From NCBI RefSeq assembly GCF_019100495.1, contig NZ_JAHRVA010000003.1:1-64000 (forward strand): 64,000 bases of DNA, read 5' to 3'. The first letter of the stretch is position 1, and every line of letters begins with the position of its first letter. The notes beneath the pieces were generated by a model, which worked only from the letters and a program-made list of their open reading frames with translations, was not told the origin of the DNA and did no database searches. The translations under genes and the position numbers were made by a program. This stretch comes from Falsochrobactrum tianjinense. GTDB taxonomy: Bacteria > Pseudomonadota > Alphaproteobacteria > Rhizobiales > Rhizobiaceae. Of the stretch, positions 1 through 7,912 are shown in pieces.

Positions 1-558
1 TTCGCCCGCTAGTGGGGTCAATATTCCACGCCGAAACACAACCTCGGTCGCGTTCACTCACTCGTGAACTGCGCCGCGATTTATCCGCGCGCGCCTCTTT
101 TGGAAATCACGGATGAGATGTGGGATGCCGAAAATGCCATCAACATCAAAGGCACCTACCATATGATGGTGGCGGCAGTGAAGCATATGCAGGATCATAA
201 GGTTGACGGTGAGATTTCGGGCCGTATCGTCAATATCACCTCGGTTGACGCGTTCAAAGCTCATCCGCAGAACGCCCACTATGCGGCGACGAAGGCCGCC
301 GTGGTCAGTCTTACGCGCTCCTTCGCCCACGCCTTCGCCAAGGACCAGATATTGATCAATTCGGTAGCGCCTGCGGGGATGGCAACGGAGAAGGCAAAGT
401 CGCTTGGCTTCCTCGGCGAGCTTGCCGCAGCCAATCCGCTCGGTCGTGCAGCGGAGCCGGCAGAAATAGCTGAATTCGTTATTATGGCGGCCGGTCCGAA
501 AAACACATACATGACCGGTGAACAGGTCATTGTATCTGGCGGTTACATTTACGCCTGA
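1..558 (+). CDS. SDR-family oxidoreductase, 5' end missing or frameshifted
   Basis: C-terminal two-thirds of a classical short-chain dehydrogenase/reductase. The open frame from 64 shows the NCAA motif (normally NNAG), a catalytic Ser in NITS, the active-site YAATK and a C-terminal VSGGYIYA end. The Rossmann half (TGxxxGIG) is not in the window. The frame stays open upstream of 64 back to a TAG at 10-12 and reads [12 protein letters not shown], which fits an SDR. Bases 3-44 in another frame read like the preceding SDR segment (IFHAETQ). A one-base slip near 45 would join the two, so the gene is either frameshifted or carries a sequencing error. The substrate is unknown. It ends just before a strong terminator and faces a second SDR. 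Confidence 0.7.
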
Positions 559-574
559 TTGCAAGAACACCGAT

Positions 575-613
575 CAAACAAAGGCGCCACGATCATCTTG
601 GCGCCTTTGTTTG
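575..613. terminator. Bidirectional terminator between converging SDR genes
   Basis: Perfect 15-bp inverted repeat: 575-589 (CAAACAAAGGCGCCA) pairs with 599-613 across a 9-nt loop. The outer part of each arm is A/T rich, so each strand ends in a T-rich run after a GC core. It sits between the ends of the converging genes at 558 and 621. Confidence 0.85.
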
Positions 614-620
614 TTCTGGA

Positions 621-1427
621 TCACAATCTTGAAGATGTTGAGTCCCTGATCGGGTTGCCGCGCATATAAGAGGCGTAGGGGGCCTGAACCAGCCATCCTG
701 CATCGACCGGGAGCATGACGCCCGTGATCGATGCAGCTTTCTCCGAGCAGAGAAACCAGGCCGCATCAGCGACATGCTCTGGTTCGACAAAGGCGCGTAG
801 AGCTGTTGTCGCCTTGATTTCATCAGGGTCTCTTAGTCCATCAGCTATCTTTTGCCTGAGGCCGTCTGAGAGCGTGTAACCAGGCGCGACCCCGTTGACC
901 CGGACGCCAAAAGGCCCAAGTTCTGCCGCCAGCATCTGAGTCAGTGCCAGTATTGCTGTCTTTCCTGCCGTATAGGCTGGCAGCGAAAGCGGAGCGAAGC
1001 TCGCCAATGAGCCGATATTCAGGATTACACCGCGTTCTGCCGCCTTCATTGCTTTTCCAAAAACCTGACAGGCAATCAGGGTACCGTTATAGTTTGTTTC
1101 CCACAGGCGTCGATTTTCGTGGAGATCCTGATCCAGCACCCGTGTTCCACTTTGAAGAATGCCCCCTGAATTTACTAGAATGGTCGGTTCGCCTGCATGC
1201 AGGCGGGACGCTTCGAGCAGATTCATGACAGAATCAGGATCGCTGATGTCGCACGTCACGAAGATGCCGCGGCCGTCCTTGGAGTTGATTTCGTCGGCAA
1301 CCGCCTGGCCCCGCTCAGCATTGCGGCCCGATACGATGACAACATTTCCTTCCGCCGCAAAGCGCAGGGCAATGGCTTTTCCGATACCGCTTGTTCCGCC
1401 AATAATGATGGCTGTTTTCGAGGTCAT
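621..1427 (-). CDS. SDR-family NAD(P)-dependent oxidoreductase
   Basis: 268-residue classical SDR. Cofactor motif GGTSGIG is at residues 10-16, VNSGG stands in for NNAG, catalytic Ser is at 140, and Tyr152/Lys156 lie in AYTAGK. I chose the ATG at 1427 because an AAGGAGAT ribosome site precedes it and the Rossmann fold begins at once; an upstream extension in the same frame has no family likeness. Its start overlaps the stop of the AroE-like gene by 4 nt (ATGA), so the two are translationally coupled. With the GarR-like gene it forms a three-gene minus operon of oxidoreductases. The substrate cannot be read; a sugar acid or polyol is likely from context. Confidence 0.85.
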   Translation of the reverse strand: MTSKTAIIIGGTSGIGKAIALRFAAEGNVVIVSGRNAERGQAVADEINSKDGRGIFVTCDISDPDSVMNLLEASRLHAGEPTILVNSGGILQSGTRVLDQDLHENRRLWETNYNGTLIACQVFGKAMKAAERGVILNIGSLASFAPLSLPAYTAGKTAILALTQMLAAELGPFGVRVNGVAPGYTLSDGLRQKIADGLRDPDEIKATTALRAFVEPEHVADAAWFLCSEKAASITGVMLPVDAGWLVQAPYASYMRGNPIRDSTSSRL

Positions 1428-2230
1428 AGCTGATCTCCTTTCGGTCGGACCTGGAGGAAATCTGCCAGCAGCTCCATCTGGCAATCCATCATGGGCTGAC
1501 CGTACTGTATCCGACAGCCGATGGATTTTGCGTGCTTGAGCAGCGCCGTCTCGCGAGGGTCCATGATAATGTCAACGACCGTCATGTCAGGCGTCAGCCT
1601 TTCGACCTGGAGCGGGAGGGGGTCCCCCGGCTTCAAGCCAATCGGCGTAGCGTTGACGACTACATGGTGGCCAGTTGGGTCTGGTGCGCCGGTTCGGACC
1701 TGACAAGCGGGAAATGTGGCGGCGATGCGCTTGCCAAGGTTTTGCGCACGGTCGGAGTCGATGTCGCAGATTGTGAGACTCGCCGCCCCTGCCTCCGCGA
1801 TGCAGAAGCCTATTGATCCTCCGGCACCGCCTGCGCCGACGAGTAGAACCGTTTTGCTCTCCAGATCGTGGCCGCTTCTCCGCATCCCCTCCAGAAAACC
1901 GGCACCATCGAAGTTGTCGGCGCGCAGTCGGCCATCCGCATCGCGGATGATGGCATTGGCAGTTCCGACGCGTTCTGCCCGTGGGTTCAGGATATCGGCT
2001 GCCGCCGCTGCCTGCGCCTTGAACGGAACGCTGATGATCATCCCCTTCAGATTGGTCATGGCTTTGAAGTAGCGCCATGCCGCATCGAAATCCGCAGGAT
2101 CGAAGGATACAGGCGTCATGATCGCATCGATGCCCTCTTCGGCGAACAGCTTGTTGAACATGCCCGGCGACTTCACATGCTTGATCGGGTTGGAAAGCAT
2201 AAAGTAGATTGCCGATTTGCCCGTGATCAT
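1424..2230 (-). CDS. Shikimate dehydrogenase-like (AroE family) oxidoreductase
   Basis: 268 residues, normal length for the AroE/YdiB family. Visible motifs are the N-terminal substrate loop (SNPIKHVKSPGMFN), SVPFK with the catalytic Lys, GTANAI, a DNFDGAGF segment with the catalytic Asp, the dinucleotide-binding GAGGAGG and the family's NATPIGL. The position inside a catabolic operon, coupled to an SDR, suggests a quinate/shikimate or other hydroxy-acid dehydrogenase of the AroE fold rather than the housekeeping biosynthetic enzyme. Start ATG 2230 has GAGGGC upstream. The gap to the upstream GarR-like gene is 30 nt. Confidence 0.8.
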   Translation of the reverse strand: MITGKSAIYFMLSNPIKHVKSPGMFNKLFAEEGIDAIMTPVSFDPADFDAAWRYFKAMTNLKGMIISVPFKAQAAAAADILNPRAERVGTANAIIRDADGRLRADNFDGAGFLEGMRRSGHDLESKTVLLVGAGGAGGSIGFCIAEAGAASLTICDIDSDRAQNLGKRIAATFPACQVRTGAPDPTGHHVVVNATPIGLKPGDPLPLQVERLTPDMTVVDIIMDPRETALLKHAKSIGCRIQYGQPMMDCQMELLADFLQVRPKGDQL

Positions 2231-2260
2231 TGGTATGCCCTCAATGACTTCGTTTACGGT

Positions 2261-3145
2261 TTACGCGACCGGATGCGAGGCGAGCGCTTCCAGTGCCTGC
2301 ACAAGGCCCGAATGGTCTTCATCCTGCTTGCCCTGCGCGGCGACACTGTTGAACAACTGCTGACACGTCGCGGTATTGGGCATCGCAACGCCAATTGCTT
2401 GTGCTGCTTCTAGAGCCAAGGCCAGATCCTTTTGGTGCAGACGGATGCGGAAGCCCGGATTGAAAGTCCGGTTGATCATGCGCTCACCGTGAACTTCCAG
2501 AATACGTGATGATGCAAAGCCCCCCAAGAGCGCCGAGCGGATCTTGGATGGGTCGCAGCCGGCTTTACTTGCGAATACCAGCGCCTCGGCGACGGCCTCG
2601 ATATTCATGGCGACGATCATTTGGTTGGCGATCTTGCAGATTTGCCCTGAACCACTCTTCTCACCAACGAGCGTAATATTTTTGCCCATGAGTTCGAAGA
2701 TTGGCTTCACTTTCTCAAAAACAGATTCTTTACCACCGATCATGATCGTAAGGCTGGCCGCCTTGGCGCCGACCTCACCACCCGAAACGGGGGCATCGAG
2801 ATATCCGCAGCCAAGGGCCTCCACGCGCGCTGCGAAGCTTTCTGTTGCTGTTGGACTGATTGAGCTCATATCGACAACAATCTTTCCTGCAGAAAGTCCT
2901 TCTGCCACGCCGTTCTCGCCGAAAAGCACATGGTCAACGTCGGGCGTATTGGGGAGCATTGTGATGATCAATTCGCTCAATCTTGCAACTTCTGCGGGGG
3001 TGTTTTCGACCCGCACGCCCGCGTTCGTAAGATCAGGAGGGAGCGTAGAACGATTAAGAGATGTGATCACATTATGGCCAGTCTCAACGAGATGTTTTGC
3101 CATTGGGGCACCCATAACTCCAAGTCCAATAAAGCCGATATTCAT
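2261..3145 (-). CDS. garR: 2-hydroxy-3-oxopropionate (tartronate semialdehyde) reductase-like
   Basis: 294 residues of the beta-hydroxyacid dehydrogenase family. GFIGLGVMGAPMAKHL at the N-terminus binds NAD(P), DAPVSGGEVGA is the substrate-binding signature, and GSGQICKIANQ holds the catalytic Lys. GarR/GlxR enzymes reduce tartronate semialdehyde to D-glycerate. Family membership is secure; the exact substrate is inferred from the divergent HpcH/HpaI aldolase at 3271, because that aldolase type releases tartronate semialdehyde from 2-keto-3-deoxy-aldarates. It is first in a minus operon with the AroE-like gene and SDR, preceded by an AAGGAGCG ribosome site. 3-hydroxyisobutyrate dehydrogenase is the main alternative. 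Confidence 0.8.
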   Translation of the reverse strand: MNIGFIGLGVMGAPMAKHLVETGHNVITSLNRSTLPPDLTNAGVRVENTPAEVARLSELIITMLPNTPDVDHVLFGENGVAEGLSAGKIVVDMSSISPTATESFAARVEALGCGYLDAPVSGGEVGAKAASLTIMIGGKESVFEKVKPIFELMGKNITLVGEKSGSGQICKIANQMIVAMNIEAVAEALVFASKAGCDPSKIRSALLGGFASSRILEVHGERMINRTFNPGFRIRLHQKDLALALEAAQAIGVAMPNTATCQQLFNSVAAQGKQDEDHSGLVQALEALASHPVA

Positions 3146-3270
3146 GTTTTCGCTCCTTGAAATTGATTGCAGCCAAAGTTGGTCTCGATAGAGGTACTAT
3201 CATATTGACGGTGTGTTTTCTATGTCATATGTTCTCACGGTAGCAAAATTAAAACACGTCGAGGCGATGC
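3146..3270. promoter_or_regulatory. Divergent promoter region of the sugar-acid locus
   Basis: 125-bp gap between divergent operons. It is A/T rich and contains TATCATA (3198-3204) and a partly symmetric TATGTCATATG stretch further right. TATCATA recurs at 6643-6649 in the other divergent gap of this locus, so it may be part of an operator. No regulator gene lies inside the locus in this window. Confidence 0.35.
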
Positions 3271-4035
3271 ATGGGAAATCTTAATAATCCACTAAAGCAG
3301 GCGCTTTCCGAGGGGCGACTGCAAACCGGTCTCTGGTGTTCTCTGGGGAGCCCTGTTTCAACGGAGGTAATCGCTGGATCAGGTTTCGATTGGCTGCTCG
3401 TCGATGCTGAGCATAGTCCGAACGATCTCCTCAGCGTATTGGCGCAACATCAGGCGGCCAGCGCCTTTGATTGTGAGATGGTCGTCCGCATCCCCGGCAA
3501 CGACCCCATTTTGATCAAGCAATATCTTGATATCGGCATTCGCTCCATCCTCTTTCCCAACGTGCAGAGCGTCGAGGAAGCGAAGGCCATTGTTTCGGCA
3601 ACCCGTTATCCGCCGCATGGTATTCGTGGTTTTTCGATGTCTCAGCGGGCCAATCAGTATGGCCGGGTTAGGGGCTACCACGCGCGGGCATCTGAAGAAA
3701 TTTTTCTTGCTTTGCAGATTGAGACCGGGAAGGCGGTGGCGGCAGCGGCTGACATCGCGGCGATTGACGGTGTTGACGCCGTTTTCGTTGGGCCAGGGGA
3801 CCTTTCTGCGGATATGGGTGCGCTTGGAAATCCTTCCGCAGAGCATGTTCAGGAAGCGATCAGGTCAGTCGTTTCCCTGAAGGGGCGGGCAGCCACTGGT
3901 ATTCTCGCCCCGAAAAGCGATGATGCGCGACGTTACATCAACTGGGGCGCAACTATGGTCGCAGTTGGCAGTGATCTGGGATTATTGGTGAACGCTGCCG
4001 ATAGTCTCGCGGCACAGTTCCAGCCGCTCAAGTGA
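3271..4035 (+). CDS. HpcH/HpaI-family class II 2-keto acid aldolase
   Basis: 254 residues, the usual length of HpaI/GarL/RhmA aldolases, which split 2-keto-3-deoxy sugar acids into pyruvate and an aldehyde using a divalent metal. Visible residues are His48 in DAEHSPND, Arg73 in VRIPG (pyruvate binding), and the metal ligands Glu151 in QIETGK and Asp177 in VGPGDLS. The start is ATG 3271 with GAGG six bases upstream. With the GarR-like gene it could form the last two steps of an aldarate pathway: aldol cleavage, then reduction of tartronate semialdehyde. No aldarate dehydratase is present in the window. Confidence 0.85.
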   Translation: MGNLNNPLKQALSEGRLQTGLWCSLGSPVSTEVIAGSGFDWLLVDAEHSPNDLLSVLAQHQAASAFDCEMVVRIPGNDPILIKQYLDIGIRSILFPNVQSVEEAKAIVSATRYPPHGIRGFSMSQRANQYGRVRGYHARASEEIFLALQIETGKAVAAAADIAAIDGVDAVFVGPGDLSADMGALGNPSAEHVQEAIRSVVSLKGRAATGILAPKSDDARRYINWGATMVAVGSDLGLLVNAADSLAAQFQPLK

Positions 4036-4113
4036 AATCCACTGGGCGGCCGATTCATTGGCCTCAAGCACATCAAAATTGGAAGGCACGTTGGCTGCGC
4101 TTCTAGCTAGACA

Positions 4114-4938
4114 ATGAAAGGTTCGCAAATGGCGATCTTGTGCAACAGAATCCTGTTGACCGGCGCTGCCGGCAATTTGGGTAAGGAATTGCGGCCCTAT
4201 TTGCGGGACCGCTGCAACAAGCTTCGGCTGAGCGCTCGGGAAAAAATCGCGATCGAATCCGACAAGGAGGAGATGGCTGCACTGGACCTGGCCGACTTCG
4301 ACAAGGTTCTGCATGCAACCAGAGATGTGGACGCTATTATTCACATGGGCGGCGTGTCCAAAGAGAACACTTTCTCCAACATCGTTCAGGGTAACATTGT
4401 CGGCCTCTATAATGTTTTTGAGGCGGCGCGTCAGAACAAGGTGAAGCGTGTCATCTGGGGCAGTTCGGTTCACGTCATTGGTTATCACAAGCGTACGGAT
4501 GTGCTGGAACCAGATTGCCTGACGCGACCGGATAGCCTCTACGGTGTCTCAAAGGTATTCGGTGAGAGCCTCGCCCAGTACTATTTCGACAAGTTCAATT
4601 TGGAGAGCGTTTCCATCCGCATCGGCTCGAGTTTCCCCAAGCCCGTAGACTGGCGGATGCTCTCGACCTGGCTCAGCTATGACGATCTCAGCCATTTGAT
4701 TGAGCGCTGCCTGATTGTACCGAAGGTCGATCACACCATTATCTTCGGTTGTTCAGATAACGATCAAAGCTTCTGGGACAATTCCAAAGTTTCCTATCTC
4801 GGTTACAAGCCAAGGGACAATGCGGAGGTTTTCCGGGCCGAACTGGAAGCGACGGTGCCCAAGCCCCCCCACGATGATATTGCCATCAGCTATCAGGGCG
4901 GCTCATTCGTCGCTGCTGGCCATTTCGAAGATAAGTGA
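4114..4938 (+). CDS. Uronate dehydrogenase-like NAD-dependent epimerase/dehydratase family enzyme
   Basis: 274-residue extended SDR. TGAAGNLGKEL binds NAD, HMGGVS follows beta-4, and the active site is LYGVSKVFGE (YxxxK). The segments QGNIVGLYNVFEAAR, YFDKFNLES and WDNSKVSYLGYKP match what I remember of Agrobacterium Udh, which oxidises hexuronates at C1 to aldarolactones. Family assignment is good; the substrate is inferred. It sits between the aldolase and an FAD oxidase 7 nt downstream. A clear paralogue lies at 25082-25900, again next to a paralogue of the same oxidase. ATG 4114 is the first start; ATG 4129 is an alternative. Confidence 0.82.
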   Translation: MKGSQMAILCNRILLTGAAGNLGKELRPYLRDRCNKLRLSAREKIAIESDKEEMAALDLADFDKVLHATRDVDAIIHMGGVSKENTFSNIVQGNIVGLYNVFEAARQNKVKRVIWGSSVHVIGYHKRTDVLEPDCLTRPDSLYGVSKVFGESLAQYYFDKFNLESVSIRIGSSFPKPVDWRMLSTWLSYDDLSHLIERCLIVPKVDHTIIFGCSDNDQSFWDNSKVSYLGYKPRDNAEVFRAELEATVPKPPHDDIAISYQGGSFVAAGHFEDK

Positions 4939-4945
4939 GCGAGTG

Positions 4946-6166
4946 ATGCAAGTCTCGACTATTGGCAAGCTCTCCCCGGTTCCGATGCGCAAGAGTTACG
5001 ATGTCGTCATTGTCGGCGGTGCTGTAAGCGGAAGCTCGACCGCCTATTTCCTGGCTATGAATCCGGATTTCAACGGCACCGTACTCGTCATCGAGAAGGA
5101 TTCGACCTATAAATATTGCGCGACTACGCTTTCGACGAGCGCTATTAGGCAGCAGTATTCCAATCCGATCAATGTGAAGATATCGCAATTCGGCGTCGAG
5201 TTCATCCGGCGTTTTCATGAAAACGTGCAGGTGGATGGTGACGCCCCTGAGATCGGATTCCACGAGAACGGGTATCTCTTTTGCGCGACCGAGGCCAGCC
5301 TCGACATTCTACGGGAAAATGTCGCAATCCAGCAGGAAAATGGTGCTGACACTGTCCTGCTTACGCCGCCTGAAATTCAGGAGCGTTTTCCCTTCATCAA
5401 CGTTGAAGATCTTGCTGGCGGCAGCTGGGGGAGGACAGGAGAAGGCTGGTTCGATAGCTACGGGCTGCTTCAGGGGTTCCGGCGCCGCGCTCGCTCGCTT
5501 GGGGTAGAGTATGTCGATAATGAGGTGATGGATGTCCACAGAGACGGTGATCGCATCTCTTTTGTGACGCTGAAATCTGGCGAGACGATTTCCTGCGGCG
5601 CGCTGGTGAACGCCGCTGGGAACTTCGGTCCCGGGATTGCACGCATGGCAGGCCTGTCCATCCCGGTTGAACCTCGACGCCGTAGCATCTTCATTTTTTC
5701 CTGTAGGACGCCTATCACCCAAAAGATGCCGAATGTCATCGATCCGTCGGGCGTGTTCTGCCGCCCGGAAGGGGCGATGTTTCTTTCCGGAGGAGTCCCC
5801 GATCCAGATATAGAGGTCGATCCTAATGACTTTGAGGTCGCCTATAACGAGTTTGAGGAGCTGATCTGGCCGAATATGGCGCATCGTATCCCGCAATTTG
5901 AAGCAATTAAAATGGAGAATTGCTGGGCGGGACACTATGACTACAATACTCTCGACCACAACGCCATAATCGGGCCGCATGATGAAGTCCGAAATTTCTT
6001 TTTCGCGAATGGCTTCAGCGGGCATGGACTACAACAATCTCCCGCTATCGGCCGTGGACTCAATGAACTGCTTACTTACAGTGAATTCAGGACACTTGAC
6101 CTTTCTCCGCTAGGTTACAGCAGGGTGGCACGGAATGAGCCCTTTCTTGAAGAAGCGGTCATCTGA
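4946..6166 (+). CDS. FAD-dependent amine/amino-acid oxidoreductase (DadA/FOXRED1-like)
   Basis: 406 residues from ATG 4946; ATG 4985 would give the same start as its paralogue. YDVVIVGGAVSGSSTAYFL is the FAD-binding dinucleotide fold, FANGFSGHGLQQSP is the C-terminal FAD-contact motif of sarcosine/D-amino-acid oxidase-like proteins, and WAGHYDYNTLDHN lies before it. Family members oxidise C-N bonds to imines. It follows the Udh-like gene by 7 nt and precedes a strong terminator. The next gene is a RidA imine deaminase and then an amino-acid importer, which fits oxidation of an imported amine or N-substituted amino acid. The paralogue at 23880-25085 aligns over its full length. Confidence 0.82.
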   Translation: MQVSTIGKLSPVPMRKSYDVVIVGGAVSGSSTAYFLAMNPDFNGTVLVIEKDSTYKYCATTLSTSAIRQQYSNPINVKISQFGVEFIRRFHENVQVDGDAPEIGFHENGYLFCATEASLDILRENVAIQQENGADTVLLTPPEIQERFPFINVEDLAGGSWGRTGEGWFDSYGLLQGFRRRARSLGVEYVDNEVMDVHRDGDRISFVTLKSGETISCGALVNAAGNFGPGIARMAGLSIPVEPRRRSIFIFSCRTPITQKMPNVIDPSGVFCRPEGAMFLSGGVPDPDIEVDPNDFEVAYNEFEELIWPNMAHRIPQFEAIKMENCWAGHYDYNTLDHNAIIGPHDEVRNFFFANGFSGHGLQQSPAIGRGLNELLTYSEFRTLDLSPLGYSRVARNEPFLEEAVI

Positions 6167-6197
6167 CCACAGCCGGTGTTGCCCCCGTTATGTTGAG

Positions 6198-6229
6198 CGA
6201 GCGCGCCTTGTGGCGCGCTCGTCTTATAT
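6198..6229 (+). terminator. Rho-independent terminator of the aldolase-oxidase operon
   Basis: A 10-bp perfect GC-rich stem (CGAGCGCGCC, 6198-6207, pairing with 6212-6221), a 4-nt TTGT loop, then TCTTATATTT. It lies 32 nt after the FAD oxidase and just before the convergent RidA gene. Confidence 0.85.
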
Positions 6230-6243
6230 TTCGCCTGGAAGCA

Positions 6244-6591
6244 TTAGACTGTTGCGGTAACGATTACTTCTACCAGCATACCGGGTTTGGTCATCCTCGC
6301 CTGACCAGTGGAGCGTGCCGGTGCATGCTCCTTCACTACCCATGCGTCCCACACCTTGTTGACTTCGTCAAAGTCTCGCAGATCGTCGAGCCACAGAATG
6401 ACGTTGAGAATCTTGGTTTTGTCGGTCCCAGCAAGTGCAAGCAGGTAGTCGATTCTCGCTAGAATCTCAGTAGTTTGCTCGCCTGCGGATTTGCCTGGCG
6501 TCCCAACTTGTCCGGTTAGATAGACGAGCCCGTTATGTTTCACAGCGTGATGAATTCGAGTGTCAAACTCGAAGCGTTCGATGCCGCTCAT
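6244..6591 (-). CDS. RidA/YjgF-family imine/enamine deaminase
   Basis: 115 residues, family length about 115-130. The segment PARSTGQARM carries the conserved Arg (Arg93, equivalent to Arg105 of E. coli RidA), and LVYLTGQVG and VEVIVTATV are family segments. RidA proteins hydrolyse reactive imines and enamines released by amino-acid oxidases or PLP enzymes. Here it is converging with the FAD oxidase and divergent from the amino-acid importer, so a role in finishing the oxidase reaction is likely. ATG 6591 has an AAAGGAAA ribosome site. Confidence 0.85.
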   Translation of the reverse strand: MSGIERFEFDTRIHHAVKHNGLVYLTGQVGTPGKSAGEQTTEILARIDYLLALAGTDKTKILNVILWLDDLRDFDEVNKVWDAWVVKEHAPARSTGQARMTKPGMLVEVIVTATV

Positions 6592-6779
6592 AGCAATTTC
6601 CTTTCATGGTTCACAACAAGAGATAATATTACCATGCAGAGATATCATACTAAATACACCAAAAGCAATGAACAGTGCAAAATAGATATGATGACTGTTG
6701 ACATCTCTTAGAAGGAGAAGTTAACTTACTGTACGCTCACATAAGAGGGGCATCCATTAATCTCATAGGGGAACAGAAC

Positions 6780-7826
6780 ATGCGAACAAAGATGGTTCTG
6801 GCTTCGGCCGCATCCGCAATTAGCATTCTTGCCGCCGCACTGCTGCCGCAGAATGCTGTAGCCGCCAACGGCGATACGTTGAAGACCGTGCAGGACAGAG
6901 GCCAACTCGTTTGCACTGGCCACAACGGCAGTTTTGAAGGTTTTGCTGAAGTTGACGACAAGGGCAACTGGAAGGGTTTTGACATCGATTATTGCCGCGC
7001 GATCGCAGCAGCGATCTTCGGTGACGCTAACAAGGTGAACTTCCTTCCGGTTTCCTGGGCGCAGCGCTTCCCCTCGCTTCAGTCGGGTGAGCTCGACGTG
7101 GTGATCAAGGCCACTGGCTGGACCATGAGCCGCGACACCGAACTCGGTCTGCAATTCTCCGTCCCATACTTCCTCGGCCTCACCCAGGTGATGGTTCCCA
7201 AGTCGCTTGGTGTTGAAGACGTCAAGGGGCTGGACGGTGGTACGGCCTGCGTTGAAGCCGGCACGAGCACCGAACGCCAGGCAGCAAACTACTTCAAACG
7301 TATCGGTGTGGACCTGAAGCTCATTACGTTTGAAAAGACAACTGAAGCTCGCTCGGCCTACTTTGGCGGTCGTTGCGACAGTTTCGTTCAGTGGGGACCG
7401 AACCTTGCAACCGCGCGTCTGTCAGCGCCAAACCCAGACGAGCATATGATCCTTCCTGATAATCTCGCTCTTGAAGCAGAGGCTGCTGTCGTTCGGCAGG
7501 GTGATGATCCGTGGCTCGACATTGTGAACTGGACGTTCTTCACGACCTGGATTGCCGAAGAATATGGCATCACCTCCGAGAACGTCGATGAAATGAAGGC
7601 AAATCCGCCGGATGAAACCGTCGCGAAGCTGCTCGGCGTGACGCCCGGCTTTGGCTCGCGCCTCGGCCTTTCTGATGATGCTGGCTACAACATCATCAAG
7701 CTCGTCGGCAATTCGGAGGAAATCTATGAACGCAGCCTCGGAGAGGGCTCGCCCTACAAGCTGCCGCGCGGCCTGAATAACCTCTGGAACAACGGCGGTG
7801 TTCTCTACCCGGCCGGCCTCGACTGA
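6780..7826 (+). CDS. aapJ: Amino-acid ABC transporter substrate-binding protein (AapJ-like)
   Basis: 348-residue periplasmic binding protein. A signal peptide (about residues 1-29, ending QNAVAANG) is followed by the general amino-acid binding fold: DTLKTVQDRGQLVCTG, FDIDYCRAIAAAIFGD, FLPVSWAQRFPSLQSGELD and a C-terminal YKLPRGLNNLWNNGGVLYPAGLD. Length and these segments match AapJ of rhizobia rather than the 250-280-residue His/Gln type. First gene of aapJQMP, with a leader of about 190 nt shared with divergent RidA. Broad L-amino-acid specificity is the family rule; here the ligand may be a modified amino acid. Confidence 0.9.
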   Translation: MRTKMVLASAASAISILAAALLPQNAVAANGDTLKTVQDRGQLVCTGHNGSFEGFAEVDDKGNWKGFDIDYCRAIAAAIFGDANKVNFLPVSWAQRFPSLQSGELDVVIKATGWTMSRDTELGLQFSVPYFLGLTQVMVPKSLGVEDVKGLDGGTACVEAGTSTERQAANYFKRIGVDLKLITFEKTTEARSAYFGGRCDSFVQWGPNLATARLSAPNPDEHMILPDNLALEAEAAVVRQGDDPWLDIVNWTFFTTWIAEEYGITSENVDEMKANPPDETVAKLLGVTPGFGSRLGLSDDAGYNIIKLVGNSEEIYERSLGEGSPYKLPRGLNNLWNNGGVLYPAGLD

Positions 7827-7840
7827 TCGTCAAATCGGGA

Positions 7841-7860
7841 GCGGGCTCACGCGAGCCCGT
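7841..7860 (+). terminator. Intercistronic stem-loop after the aapJ-like gene
   Basis: Stem CGGGCTC (7842-7848)/GAGCCCG (7853-7859) with a 4-nt loop, then TTCCATTCC. There is no long T-run, so it more likely stabilises or partly terminates the binding-protein message ahead of the permease genes. Such stems commonly let the binding protein be made in excess. Confidence 0.6.
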
Positions 7861-7912
7861 TCCATTCCTTCCGCATTGGCAGACGTTGGTGCCAGCAATT
7901 GGACTCTAGGCG

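Noticed and set aside
1424-2230. Housekeeping aroE
   Set aside because: It is embedded in a catabolic operon with an SDR and GarR-like gene, with no other shikimate pathway gene nearby.
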